DNA of 64,000 nucleotides from Symbiodinium natans (taxonomy: Eukaryota; Sar; Dinophyceae; Suessiales; Symbiodiniaceae), in assembly GCA_905221605.1 (NCBI GenBank), contig CAJNDS010002836.1:172628-236627 (forward strand), in the 5' to 3' direction. Under the pieces are notes generated by a model that saw nothing but the letters and a program-made list of their open reading frames with translations, had not been told where the DNA came from and made no database searches. Position numbers and translations under genes: made by a program. Positions within the stretch are counted from its first letter, which is position 1. Every line of letters begins with the position of its first letter. Below, one piece after another: positions 32,283 through 41,282 of this stretch.

Positions 32283-33010
32283 TCACGAAAGCATTGATGG
32301 CGGTCGGGCAGCTTCAAGGCTAGTTCGCCGGGCACAATCCACCCACGCGCACAAGCGTGACTCATCCACTAGTCCTTGTATCACAGGCGACCCCTCCCCA
32401 GGTCTCTCTCGTATATGGGGGCAGGTGGGCCTTTGATACGCACGTCCCGCCAACAATGCTACGATGGCCGCCGGGGGCACGTTGACCTGAAGATCGGTAA
32501 TATGTTGCTCCGACTCAGGAAATCCCAGCACAATGGGCAGACCAGCTGCGCGCCCAGGGGGCCCCTTTTGATGAGCCTCAAATGCCAACAAAAGGGCCCC
32601 CATCCAGTAATCCGGATCACTGTAACATAGCATCGCAGGGAACTGTGCGTTACCAACGCCTGGGATATCCGCCACAGCAAAGAACCGATCAGCGATGTAC
32701 TGTGCAGTGGTAAGGAAGCCGTACCCTACGATGGAGTCCGTGAGAGAAACACGGTCGAGCTGCGGGGCATTGCTGCCTAGCATTGCTTCCAAGTCCAGGT
32801 ATTGCAGAGCTCCAGAGAGCTTGAGGCAAATCGGTGGAGCTTGTCAGCGACTTCCAAGAGGTAGTTTGGGTCAGCTAACCTGCTTGGCAGGCTTCGCAGT
32901 AGCTCCTCATAGGTACGGTAGGCACGGAGCTGCAGCTCATGCGTGGTCAAATGGTTTGAGTCGCAGAGGTTCATGTAGGGCCTGGGCTTCACGGTCCGTC
33001 CGAACCCTAA
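32283..33010 (-). pseudogene. Minus-strand coding relic of unknown family, one frameshift
   Basis: Two minus-strand frames read as one protein. The upstream part (about 32975-32815) encodes YMNLCDSNHLTTHELQLRAY, TYEELLRSLPSRLADPNYLL and EVADKLHRFASSS. The downstream part (32810-32283) encodes LQYLDLEAMLGSNAPQLD, LTTAQYIADRFFAVADIPG and ALLLAFEAHQKG. The frames touch near 32810 without room for an intron, so a one-base indel (or an assembly error) is likely. Upstream of it at 33001-33040 lies a telomere-like patch, possibly intronic. I do not recognise the family; it could be a host gene fragment or a structural protein of a retroelement. It runs opposite to the elements on both sides. Confidence 0.45.
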
Positions 33011-33071
33011 CCCTAAGCCCCGCCCTAAACCCAAGCCTGCGCCCAAAAGTCTTCTAAGGCAGCCCCCGCCC

Positions 33072-34200
33072 GTGCATCCATGCAGGCCACCAGGCACCAG
33101 TCTGCCAGAGCCACCGCCGCTGCACAATCCCACTCCACAGGCATCGGCCACTGCAGCAGCCCTTGCTGCACCTACTGTCAAGCTGCAACATAAGCAGCAT
33201 ATCACTGCCCCTTGCCTTGCGTCGCATCCCGAAGTGTTTACCACCAGAGCACAGAATGCGATACGCAAACAGCGATCAATCTCTCGCTTTATGCGCATAC
33301 TGCTAACGATTGGCTGTGCCAGCACACTGTTTGCCCAATTGCACAACCGCCCAACTATCTCTTGTAAAAAAATGCGGCCAGTACCCTAGACCGCTACCTG
33401 CGTTGTGTCGAGCAGTTCCTCGACTATCTCAATATGTGGCATTGCGACATAGGCGACTGCACATGGCCTTGCGTAGCCGACTACTTACACTCGGCCCAGC
33501 AAAGCAAGATTTGCGTCGAGCCTGCCGCCGCACACCTCCGGTCATGTGCGTGGAAGCCCTGCGCTGGTTCGCAAAGCACGCCCAGGTCGAGGGGCTAGCC
33601 GCCGCAATGTACATGCCGATTATCTCCGCGTACACACTGAGACGAACCGCGTGATCGCCGAGAAGCTATGCCTCTGCCCATGGCATGCGTGATTGCCTGG
33701 GAGCAATGCGTTTGCAACTGCCTCGCACTCGTGTCACTGCGCCTTTGGCTCGGCGCTGCGCTGATATGCATACACGCCAGCATCTGCTGGGGCGACGCGC
33801 AACGCGTAGAATGGCGCACCCTGGACTTGACCAATACCGCATTGCGAGGTTGCTGCCATCAAACAAAAACCTGCAAGCAAGGACAGCCGTGGGCAGTGCA
33901 TTACCTGGGGTTCTCCGGAACCGACGCAAAGACATCGTGGGTGGTGAGCTGGCTGAAGCTACTGCACTCTTTCCTAGCCGAACTTCCTCTTCTTGCACTG
34001 CAACATTACGGAAGCCCCGCCAGCCAAGCAGCTACCACCACAGCCTCCGTGTCCTCCGGTGGGCTTGCGCAGCACCGTGGCTGCCTCCGCCCAAGCAGCT
34101 ACTGCAACACGCCGAAACCCTTGCCCAGTGCCTGAACCTCCCTTCGCGCTGAGCACTGCTAGCACGATTCGTGTCACGACACGAAATCCTCTATGATGAC
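33072..34200 (+). pseudogene. Tyrosine recombinase (YR) of the DIRS-like element, broken
   Basis: The N-terminal helical region begins near RKQRSISRFMRILL (33265-33310), continues in another frame with STLDRYLRCVEQFLDYLNMW (33380-33440), then ALRWFAKHAQVEGL (33555-33600). The catalytic domain follows in 33668-34010: PLPMACVIAWEQ, ASICWGDAQRVEW, LRGCCHQTKTCKQGQPW, GFSGTDAKTSWVVSWL. The expected catalytic arginine in the A-S-L-R-W-G-D-type box is a cysteine codon (TGC; CGC expected). A later frame supplies SSYHHSLRVLRWACAA, resembling the H-x-x-R box. At least four frame changes occur, so no protein can be made from this copy. The recombinase would integrate circular cDNA. Confidence 0.65.
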
Positions 34201-34380
34201 AGCAGCAACCAAGCAGAGCCAGAGCCCGCACAGCCTCCCGCAAATTAAAGTCAAGCAACGGTGAGCCATGCGGCCGAAAACATGCCCCCCTGGCAACACT
34301 GCGATACGCCGCCGCCGCCACCTGCTACTTGACACAGTCCGGGGGCCTCTGCCGGGGAGACCCCTCCGGACGCAAGCTCA

Positions 34381-35750
34381 TTGCCGGCGCCCGCTCCCCG
34401 CCTGTCTGAGAAGCAACAGCTCGACCTGGCATGCCTCGCACATGCGGTTGTGCACCCAGGGTGCGCTGACACCAATTGCTTCAGCATCCGCGAGGACCAA
34501 CCATTCCGCCTACTGCTACTGCAAGCGCTCGCCCAGCATGTCGACGACCCAGACACCGACCTCATACCCATCCTGCTCCAAAACGTCCCGACAGGTGCCT
34601 TCGCGCCGCTGCCTCCAAGTAAGCAATGGATCCCAAACAGCCTGCAAGATTCGCAAGAGTCCGACCCGCTTCACCTGCAACACTGCGCAAGCAACTGGAC
34701 TCAAGCGGAAAAAACCCAGCAATCCTGCAAGAGCTAATAAACAAAGAACTGCAAGACGGCTACATAGCCTGCTTCGAGGGCACAGAAGCTGACGCAAAAC
34801 AGCACTGGCCGAAAGGCACCGCGATTGGCAAGCTTAACGTGGTACTGGCCCAAGGCTGCGACCCGCGCGCGGTATTAGACAGCACCATTTGCAACTTAAA
34901 CCCGCGCTGCCACCTGCCCGAGCCCGCGCAAATGCCAACCGCCAAAGATGTCCAGCTTACCTATTGGCACGGCCTGTCGCTGGACTTTAAAGCAGCGCAC
35001 AAAGCATGCGTCGTCCACAACGACGAAAGAGGCACACTGCTCTTTCGGCGTCAGGGAAAATTATACTACTACAAGGTCTGTCATTTTGGTGCAAGGTTTA
35101 GCAGTTATTGGTGGCAAAGATTAGGCTCAGTAATCCACCGCACACTGCACCGCCTGCTCAGCCACAGACCGCGCCGCAGCTTCCTCTATGTGGATGATAT
35201 CTTCGCAGTGCTAGCATCGCAATACAGCGCCGAACTGGCATGCCTAACGTTACCATATGTCTCTTAGCTGCAATCAACGCACCAATCAGCTGGCGCAAAA
35301 CACAATAGGGTCCCAGAATCACATGGTGTGGTTGGACCTTTGACCTTGCCACCGACACAGTGCAACTCGCGCAGTCCAAAATCGCAAAACTGCTAGAGCA
35401 ACTAGCAACATTGCGAAACGCTTCCAAAGTGCGCCGCAAGGCCCTGGAAGCCTGCTTGGTCTGGGCAACCACGATGTCCGAGAATCTCCGCCCATTCCTA
35501 GCTCCGCTATACAGTGACCTGCGTAGCGGAAAGGGCACACTGCATAGCATCTCTGCCATGCAGTGGCAGCAGTTCTACCAGGCCCTTGACGACCATGCAA
35601 GGGTACAAAAACCCGCAGGCATGTGGCTCCCCAAAACGCACAACTGCTGGAAGTTGGCAATACAAGCATATGATCTGAGGCAGACGTGCCGCGCGTGCCC
35701 AAAAGCAGCCAACGCACCTGGGTTCGACTTGCAGATCCCCCGACAGTGAG
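34381..35750 (+). pseudogene. Reverse transcriptase and connection region of the DIRS-like element, broken
   Basis: The N-terminal part (34381-34737) includes LLQNVPTGAFAPLPPSKQW and NWTQAEKTQQSC. After a frameshift, 34700-35267 carries the core: FEGTEADAKQHWPKGTAIGK, LDFKAAHKACVVHN (motif A), CHFGARFSSYWWQRLG (motif B), FLYVDDIFAVL (motif C, catalytic DD intact). After another shift, APISWRKTQ is followed by an in-frame TAG, then GPRITWCGWTF and the connection region 35360-35749 with KIAKLLEQLATLRN, ENLRPFLAPLYSDLRS and KPAGMWLPKTHNC. In yet another frame the left target copy reads TWVRLADPP, which the right half resumes after the insertion. Confidence 0.75.
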
Positions 35751-35751
35751 G
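35731..35751. repeat. Left copy of target-site duplication
   Basis: The 21 bases GCAGATCCC...CAGTGAGG match the 22 bases at 40016-40037, with one indel and a few substitutions confined to the middle. They code for the same ADP..SEV segment of the retroelement on each side, so the duplication is of host-element sequence and flanks a 4.26-kb insert. Confidence 0.75.
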
Positions 35752-35904
35752 CTACCATGACAATTACGTGATAACTTCGACAAGGTTGCTACCTACAGTG
35801 ACAAGCTGTGTCAGGGTTCATGTGACAAGGTTTTCGGTCGCCGTTTTTTGGCTCGTTCGGCTCCTTGGCTGCTGCCCTTTTCGGGCTGCCCTCCTGGAGG
35901 CCAT

Positions 35905-36290
35905 CCCGCCCAAAACCAGTTTCAGTGCCTAAAACTGGTTGCTAGCTTGGAGGCCCAAAACCAGTTTCAGTGCCGAAAACTGGTTTTCTGAGGTCAAGGA
36001 TGCTAGTTTGGAGGCCCAAAACCAGTTTCAGTGCCGAAAAACTGGTTTTCTGAGGTCAAGGAGCTAGTTTGAGGCCCAAAACCAGTTTCAGTGCCTAAAA
36101 CTGGTTTTCTAAGGTCAAGGATGCTAGTTTGGAGGCCCAAACCAGTTTCAGTGCTTAAAACTGGTTTTCTCATGAACGGCCCTAGTTTCGAGGCCCTAGT
36201 TTCGAGGTCCAAAACCAGTTTCAGTGCCTAAAACTGATTTTCTCATGAAGGCGCTACTTTCGGGGCCTAAAAACCACTTTCGGTGCCTGA
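35905..36290. repeat. Hairpin satellite, about 60-base period
   Basis: Six to seven units, each containing the inverted repeat AAAACCAGTTT...AAACTGGTTTT with the loop CAGTGCC(T/G)A, followed by a linker such as CTGAGGTCAAGGATGCTAGTTTGGAGGCC. The first copies lie near 35908, 35953, 36016, 36074 and 36135; later ones (36208, 36262) are degenerate. Arms are conserved as complementary pairs in most units. Confidence 0.92.
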
Positions 36291-36609
36291 AGGCTTCGAC
36301 CTCCCATGATCCTGAACCCTAAGCCCAAGACAGCTTTGGAGAACTGCTTGTGGGCCACCGGGATGTTCCTGTCGCAGCCAACTTGGCTCGTCTACTGTGC
36401 TGTGCCACCATGGGCACGATGCCTCGGCCGCGCGAAGGCTCGTGATGCGAACTGTCTTACGGAGTTATAAAGTGGAGCATGAAACAGCGAATTGCGCAGT
36501 CCGTAAGGGTTGCCACAGTGGTGCTGGTCTTGTTTGGAGGTTTAGAGGCAGGTGGAAGACAGACCAAAGCAATGATGCCGTAGCTAAGACCCATCCACTC
36601 CAAATTAAA

Positions 36610-36800
36610 CGTCGCTTGTAAAGCAAAATATCTCCAGCAGGCCCACATCATGCTGCTCCTGCAACTCGAAAAAGAAGACACCACTAAACGCTCGTACATC
36701 CAAAAACTTCGATAACATGTTGGAAAGTTGGCCCCTCAGTTCTCTGTAGAAAGCGCGGTTCTGCAGAGCTGGCTGAGCTGTTGAGACGGAATATTCGTTT
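36610..36800 (-). CDS. Candidate exon inside the insertion, unknown function
   Basis: On the minus strand, after a CTGCAG acceptor near 36765, the frame encodes NRAFYRELRGQLSNMLSKFL, DVRAFSGVFFFELQEQHDVG and LLEIFCFTS, with a possible CAAG donor near 36615. It is clearly protein-like and amphipathic; no domain recognised. It lies on the strand opposite the H3-like relic. Confidence 0.35.
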
Positions 36801-37399
36801 CCTGACCAAATCAATCTGGACTATTTTGGATCTCGGAAGCTTCGCTTGTCTCAATCAAGAAGGCAAAGAGGCGAAAGCAGGGGCGCAGGCCAGCGCAAGA
36901 AAAAGCAGGATGCTTCTCACCTTTCGAGAACATCGGCGCCTGGCTGGTGCTGCTTACAGAGCTTTTGTTCTTGCTGACACGTGCCTTCTTTCACACAATC
37001 CTTTGTCAAAGGAACAAGAAGACGGGTCTTCTTTCTTTTGGCATGGTACCTGGTTGTCGGCCCGTCCCTCTGGTATGGCAAGTTGGGAAGGCCACTGCTC
37101 CGTCTCCCTCGTGGTGGACTTTCCGCCTCCCTCGAGCCAGGATTGGGCCAGCTTCGTTTGCATCTGTGTTCAGGAAAACTGGCAGTCAAATTAGTCACGA
37201 GGACCCTGCTTTTCGCTTGCCCTTTTCTCCAGCAGTTTTTCGAAGGCAAGCGTGCAGAGGAGATCTGCAATAGCGGGCATGCACCGGGTTGGGGTTGACG
37301 GGGCCTCGTAAACAGGACTGGGCCATATTCGACTCTCTTCTCCTTGAAGTCAACCCATGTGCCCAACCCGAAAGACTTTCCTCTTAGCGTCTTCTGTCT

Positions 37400-37800
37400 C
37401 ATTTTGGAACGCAGAAGCCGCGTTGGCAAGTACAAGGGCTGCGTTGTCTCCGGATACAAGCACGGCAAGAATGCCAAGCGGAAGATTCGACAGATGCAGG
37501 CAAGCAAAGATTTCGCGATCAAGAAGCTGCCGTTTGAGCGGCTGGTTGACGACGTTGTCAAGGATGTGGTTTGGTACAAGAATGCCGAGCGCCAGCCAGG
37601 GGGAAGGCTCCCCACGAAGTGCCGAAAGTGTCGGCCGAGGCGCTGGCGTGTTGCAGGTAGCTGCTGAAGTCTGTGCGTCGAGCTCCTGCGTGGCTGCGAT
37701 CAGTTCGCCAGCATGCCAACCGAAAAACCATCCTCCAAGAGACATGATTGCCAGACAGTTTACCGGAGGCATGACTCAGCACTTGCTCCATGCTGAGTAA
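37400..37800 (+). pseudogene. Histone H3-like gene, frame-broken
   Basis: The frame 37344-37667 contains GYKHGKNAKRKIRQMQASKD followed by FAIKKLPFERLVDDVVKD (about 37455-37570). It aligns without gaps to the H3 alpha-N helix and alpha-1 region: Y-K-x-G, the R-K-I-R helix, S-K-D, and the diagnostic K-L-P-F-x-R-L-V. After it, one frame gives HEVPKVSAEAL, where H3 has its F-Q-S-S-A region, and the next frame gives LQVAAEVC, corresponding to the ALQEASEAY helix, ending with RDMIARQF near the position of K-D-I-Q-L-A-R-R. The pieces are in different frames and overlap without room for an intron, so at least one indel has occurred. The N-terminal tail is not recognisable. H3 variants package DNA; this copy is probably non-functional. 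Confidence 0.6.
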
Positions 37801-37819
37801 AGATGATCGCCACCGTTTT

Positions 37820-38030
37820 GCTCAAGTGTGTGGGCTGGCATCGAGAAAATGCACGAGAGGAGATTGGGTGTGCACAACGCCTGCCTGCCTCGCCTACCCT
37901 GTCGGCACACGTGGGCGAGTGAGCAAGATTTTGGAGAACGGGAACGTCCAGATCATTCTTGAGGAGTCTCAGAAGATGGTCGCGCTGGAAGACTGGCAAG
38001 TAGAGGCCACCGTTTTTTTCTCAGTGGGGG
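37820..38030 (+). CDS. Small beta-barrel-like reading frame in the insertion
   Basis: A plus-strand segment encodes GLASRKCTRGDWVCTTPACL, AYPVGTRGRVSKILENGNV and QIILEESQKMVALEDWQVE. The alternation of short hydrophobic strands with glycine turns and the closing W-x-V resembles an SH3/KOW/Tudor-type barrel, but no specific family is recognised. It begins within 30 bases of the end of the H3-like relic, in a different frame. It may be an exon of the same captured locus or a separate fragment; the flanks are not resolved. Confidence 0.35.
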
Positions 38031-38639
38031 AGGGGGGTGGTGAGGAGGCTTGTTTTGGAAGTCAGGCAGACAAGAAGGAAGCCGAGCCTCGGAAGGCCTG
38101 TTCGAAACCTAATCCCGAAAGGCAAACACACACACACGCAGCCCCAAAGCCCTAAATCCATCCAAAGACCCTTGACCCTGAACGTGGGAAAGGTTCGAAA
38201 GCTGATGGTGAAGGCGAAGGCCTCGCCGGCACCGAGCTTGAACACCTTTGAGGACGCGATACCTTCTCACTCCTAACCCGTTTTGTAAGTGCGATACCTT
38301 CTCACTCCTAACCTCACCCTGTAAGTAAGATACCTTCTCACTCCCAAACTCGTCCTATAAGCATCGAAATCCAGTGTCATCCCCACACATACAGACATGC
38401 GCTCGATACACGCCCTTTTGACAGGACAAGCCTGTTCATTCAATGCCAGGGGGAGGAAGTTTCGAGGTGAAGGCGCGGCCTAAACCTGGGCATGGCGACC
38501 ATGTATCCACGGTATCCCCGGGCATGAAACACGCTGTAATACACCTTTGAACAGGAGGACTTGGACCTCCATTTTCCTGCTGAGAGCGGGGCGCACAACA
38601 TGGAGCATCATGCTCCCATGGCAGAGCCCGGCGATGTGA

Positions 38640-39680
38640 GCAAGAGCCCGCAGGACTTTTCAAGAGTGTGAAGTCCTGCAGAGCCCATCCGCCCCCAAAA
38701 AAAAATGGTGACGCGTGCTTTTGCCAGGCCAAGAAGAATCAAGCGAAGCCATCTCCTGCTAGCCGGCAGGCACGCAGGGGTTCAGCGTGTGGCGCAGTAC
38801 CCCCAGCTCCACCCCGCTTTGGAGATCCAAACTGATTTTTGTGAATGCCCGCAGGACCTTTCAAGAGGGTGAACCCCCCCCAAAAAATCTTGCTGACGCG
38901 TGCTTTTACCAGGCCAAGAAGAAAGAAGCGAAGCCATCTCCTGCTAGCCGCTAGCCGCCAGGCACGCAGGGGTTCAGCATGCCCAGCTCCACCCCGCCTA
39001 AGAAGAAACATCGAAGCCATCGCCTGGTAGCCGCCAGGCACGCAGGGGTTCAACATGTGGCGAAGCCCCCCCAGCTCCACCCCGCCCAAAAATCAGTTTT
39101 GGAGATCCAAACTGATTTTTGTGAATGCCCACAGGACCTTTCAAGAGGGTGAAGTCCTGCAGAGCCCCCCAGCCCCCCAAAAAAAGCTCGGTGACGCGTG
39201 CTTTTGCCAGGCCAAGAAGAAACAAGCGAAGCCATCTCCTGCCAGCCGCCAGGCACGCAGATCCACCCCGCCTCAAAATCAGTTTTGGAGATCCAAACTG
39301 ATTTTTGTGAAGTCGTCTTGCTGCTGTCCAGCAGGCAGGCCCCCCCCCCCCTCCAACCCCCCCGCAAACCCCCCCCCTCCCCCAAAAAATCAGTTTTGCA
39401 GATCCAAACTGGTTTTTGTTTGCCCAGCCCCCCACCCCTCCCTCCGCCCAAAAAAATCAGTTTTGGAGACCCAAACTGATTTTTATGAACGCTTGCTCTT
39501 GCCAGGACAAGAAGAACAAGTGAAGCCATCTCCTGCTGGCCAGCAGGCAGGGGTTCTGCATGTGCATAAACGCCTGCGCAGCAAAACAACTACCCCCCAG
39601 ACCCCCCTTCCCTCCTCCAAAAAAATCAGTTTTGGAGACCCAAACTGGTTTTTGTTCACGCTTGCTTTTGCCAGGCCAAG
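38640..39680. repeat. Tandem array with embedded hairpins (units about 180-280 bases, then shorter)
   Basis: Three long units begin near 38647, 38847 and 39127 with CCGCAGGACCTTTCAAGAGGG, followed by a C/A-rich tract, GACGCGTGCTTTTGCCAGGCC, AAGAAGAA, GCCATCTCCTGC and CAGGCACGCAGG. Most units end with a hairpin AAAATCAGTTT-TGGAGATC-CAAACTGATTTTT. To the right the units shorten and the hairpins recur at 39278, 39388, 39457 and 39624. Both strands show long artificial frames (HKNQFGSPKLIF on the minus strand). Confidence 0.9.
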
Positions 39681-40015
39681 AAGAACAAGTGAAGCCGAAG
39701 TCGGCTGCAATAGGGGGCCTTGGGTGCAGAGTGCACAGACACTCAGGATGCGCGCAGGGAAAAAAACATCACGTGTCAGACCTGTGAGCTGTTTCTTGTC
39801 GCTGAAGAACATCATTTCCAGAGAGGGGAGTCGGGGGAGGGTATGGAGGGTGGGGGGGGGGGAGGTAAGCAGGTGGGGAGGGGAGGGCAGCAAAAAGTAG
39901 CTTCAGCAGCTGCAGAAGCTTGTCGCCGTGGCATGCGACGCCTTGTCGCGGTAGGCATTTGCTATTGTGGCTTTTAAGTTTTGTGCCTCCTTGTCGCGGT
40001 AGCAGCGCGCTCTCT

Positions 40016-40037
40016 GCAGATCCCAACCGCAGTGAGG
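40016..40037. repeat. Right copy of target-site duplication
   Basis: Twenty-two bases GCAGATCCC...CAGTGAGG, the right partner of 35731-35751. The sequence before it (AGCAGCGCGCTCTCT) belongs to the insertion end, not to the expected TGGGTTCGACTT of the retroelement, which fixes the junction. Confidence 0.75.
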
Positions 40038-40693
40038 TGCACCTGCGCAAACAGAGCAAAGAAGCATTGCTCTGGTTAGAGCAACTTTTTAAGCATAGCA
40101 ATACCATGCCACTGCACCAGCCCCAACTATTGCAGTGCCTCAGCGCTGCAGACGCGATGGCAGAAGGCAACCAGGTCGGCATAGGCGGCTGGATCTGCGC
40201 CAGCAAAGGTTTTGCATGGTTTAGCGAATCATGGACCATGGAAGAAGTACGTGCAACATGGCCCATGCTAACCGACACGGCACAGCTGTACATAGCCTGC
40301 TTCGAAGTGCTAGCCCAGCTCGCCTTGCTGCAGACCGCATGGCTGCGAATCCACTCAACATGCATGACCTTCATACTGCCTACCGCAAGTGATAACACTG
40401 CCGCAGAGAGCGGTATCACCAAGCTATTCAGCACTACGGAGCCCCTTGCAGCATTTTTCAAGCTTGTAGCAGACTGGGATCACAAACACGTGCAGCTAGC
40501 AGTCTCGCACTTGGCAGGCGAGAGGAACGTATGGGCAGATGAGCTCAGCCGCAATCGCCAAGGCAGGTTCTCACACCGCCTGCATGAGCGAGTCCGCATA
40601 TCCTTGACAATGCTCGCAGAGCGATGTCACTGCATTCACCTGCATCCACCAAACGCATTCTGGGCCGGCGCATTATTGGCCGCCTCCGCGTGA
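40016..40693 (+). CDS. RNase H segment of the DIRS-like pol gene
   Basis: Plus-strand open frame resuming the pol gene after the insertion: SADPNRSEVHLRKQSKEALL, then an RNase H fold with AADAMAEGNQVGIGGWI (first acidic residue), CFEVLAQLALL (glutamate), TASDNTAAESGITKLF (aspartate) and LAGERNVWADELSRN (last aspartate). These four acidic positions are the expected metal ligands, all intact. RNase H removes the RNA strand during cDNA synthesis. The N-terminal 30 codons of the open frame (39920-40015) belong to the insertion. A 12-base inverted repeat follows at 40814-40865. Confidence 0.75.
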   Translation, partial: ADPNRSEVHLRKQSKEALLWLEQLFKHSNTMPLHQPQLLQCLSAADAMAEGNQVGIGGWICASKGFAWFSESWTMEEVRATWPMLTDTAQLYIACFEVLAQLALLQTAWLRIHSTCMTFILPTASDNTAAESGITKLFSTTEPLAAFFKLVADWDHKHVQLAVSHLAGERNVWADELSRNRQGRFSHRLHERVRISLTMLAERCHCIHLHPPNAFWAGALLAASA

Positions 40694-40813
40694 GGTAACG
40701 CCGCGAACAGCATCGCTTGTGAGCAAAAAGAGCAGGGAGTAGCAGCATGTGCTCACGTTCGACCCTCACTGACTGCACCGCGCGACCGCATGTTTTCTGA
40801 TGGCTAAGGTCAC

Positions 40814-40865
40814 AGCAACTCCTGAGCGCGGCAGGGGTCACAGTGGCACACATTCAGGAGTTGCT
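40814..40865. repeat. 12-base perfect inverted repeat
   Basis: AGCAACTCCTGA at 40814-40825 is complementary to TCAGGAGTTGCT at 40854-40865, with a 28-base loop. It lies between the RNase H stop codon and the first B repeat and could form a hairpin in the element's RNA. Confidence 0.85.
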
Positions 40866-40877
40866 CCGGGCTAAAGA

Positions 40878-41010
40878 GGGGGCCTACCGTTTCAGTGTAG
40901 CTATTGCATTTCTTCGCACTGCAAAGCACCCTTTCACGATCCGGAGCAACACCTGATAAGAGAAGAGCGACTGCACAGGAGCATGCATTAGCTAAGGGGG
41001 TAGCCTGAAC
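40878..41010 (+). repeat. Split direct repeat B1
   Basis: Begins GGGGGCCTACCGTTTCAG and ends TAGCCTGAAC. It is nearly identical to 41283-41418; differences are limited to about one substitution and a small indel near GCTAAG(G/A)(G/A)GG. This is the first B copy in the B1-A2-B2 arrangement at the right end of the retroelement. Confidence 0.9.
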
Positions 41011-41282
41011 GTTGCGTGTGATCTTTGTTCTTTATACACGCATGTTTTGCTGCTGCTTTGTCTTGGCGTTGCAAGTCATATCACCGCAGGGTTCAGGCTC
41101 CTACGCAGAGAGGGGCACCGAGTGCCCGGTAGTTCGCGCTGCAAACTGCAAAAGAACCCACCCTACTCGCCCTGTATAGCCGCAGGCGAAAGTCTATTGA
41201 CTCAACGGCGCGCAATGGCCGGGACCGCAGTCCAAAAAAAAAATCAAGAGGGTGGGCCGCAGTTTCACCGTCACGGCCCAAC
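41011..41282 (+). repeat. Spacer between the direct repeats (candidate A2)
   Basis: The 272 bases between the two B repeats occupy the place of the A2 repeat of Ngaro/PAT-type elements. No copy (A1) was found by eye near the left end of the element. It contains an A-tract at 41234-41243. Confidence 0.5.

Larger units (their letters stand above)
25746..32330 (+). mobile_element. Non-LTR retrotransposon (LINE, APE type) with USP-like C terminus
   Basis: The element spans at least the coding region 26042-32077, plus a 3' UTR that includes 32159-32200, a stretch conserved in a second, truncated relative at 43.9-44.1 kb. The 5' limit is set tentatively at the G-tract and the 3' limit is uncertain; no poly(A) tail or target-site duplication was seen. 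Orientation is plus. Confidence 0.75.
35752..40015. mobile_element. 4.26-kb insertion in the retroelement pol gene, with target duplication
   Basis: The insertion splits a once-continuous pol reading frame between the connection region and RNase H. Its left end has CTACCATGACAA, then several T(A/G)NNGACAAGG-like motifs (35775-35835). Its right end, read on the other strand, has CTACCGCGACAAGG twice and CACGGCGACAAGC (39925-40003), so the ends share inverted subterminal motifs, although the right motif stops about 12 bases short of the duplication. Contents left to right: hairpin satellite, minus-strand exon-like segment, H3-like relic, a small beta-barrel-like frame, hairpin-containing tandem array. 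No transposase was recognised, which fits a non-autonomous element carrying captured host DNA. The long duplication would also suit a LINE-mobilised insert. Confidence 0.6.

Noticed and set aside
37350-37772. 140-codon minus-strand frame opposite the H3-like relic
   Set aside because: The plus strand shows a gap-free match to the diagnostic H3 segment, so the minus frame is taken as its shadow, although it is open and reads moderately well.
39050-39900. Frames of 145-281 codons with repeated HKNQFGSPKLIF or related peptides
   Set aside because: They follow the hairpin-containing tandem array; the repeated peptide is the hairpin translated.
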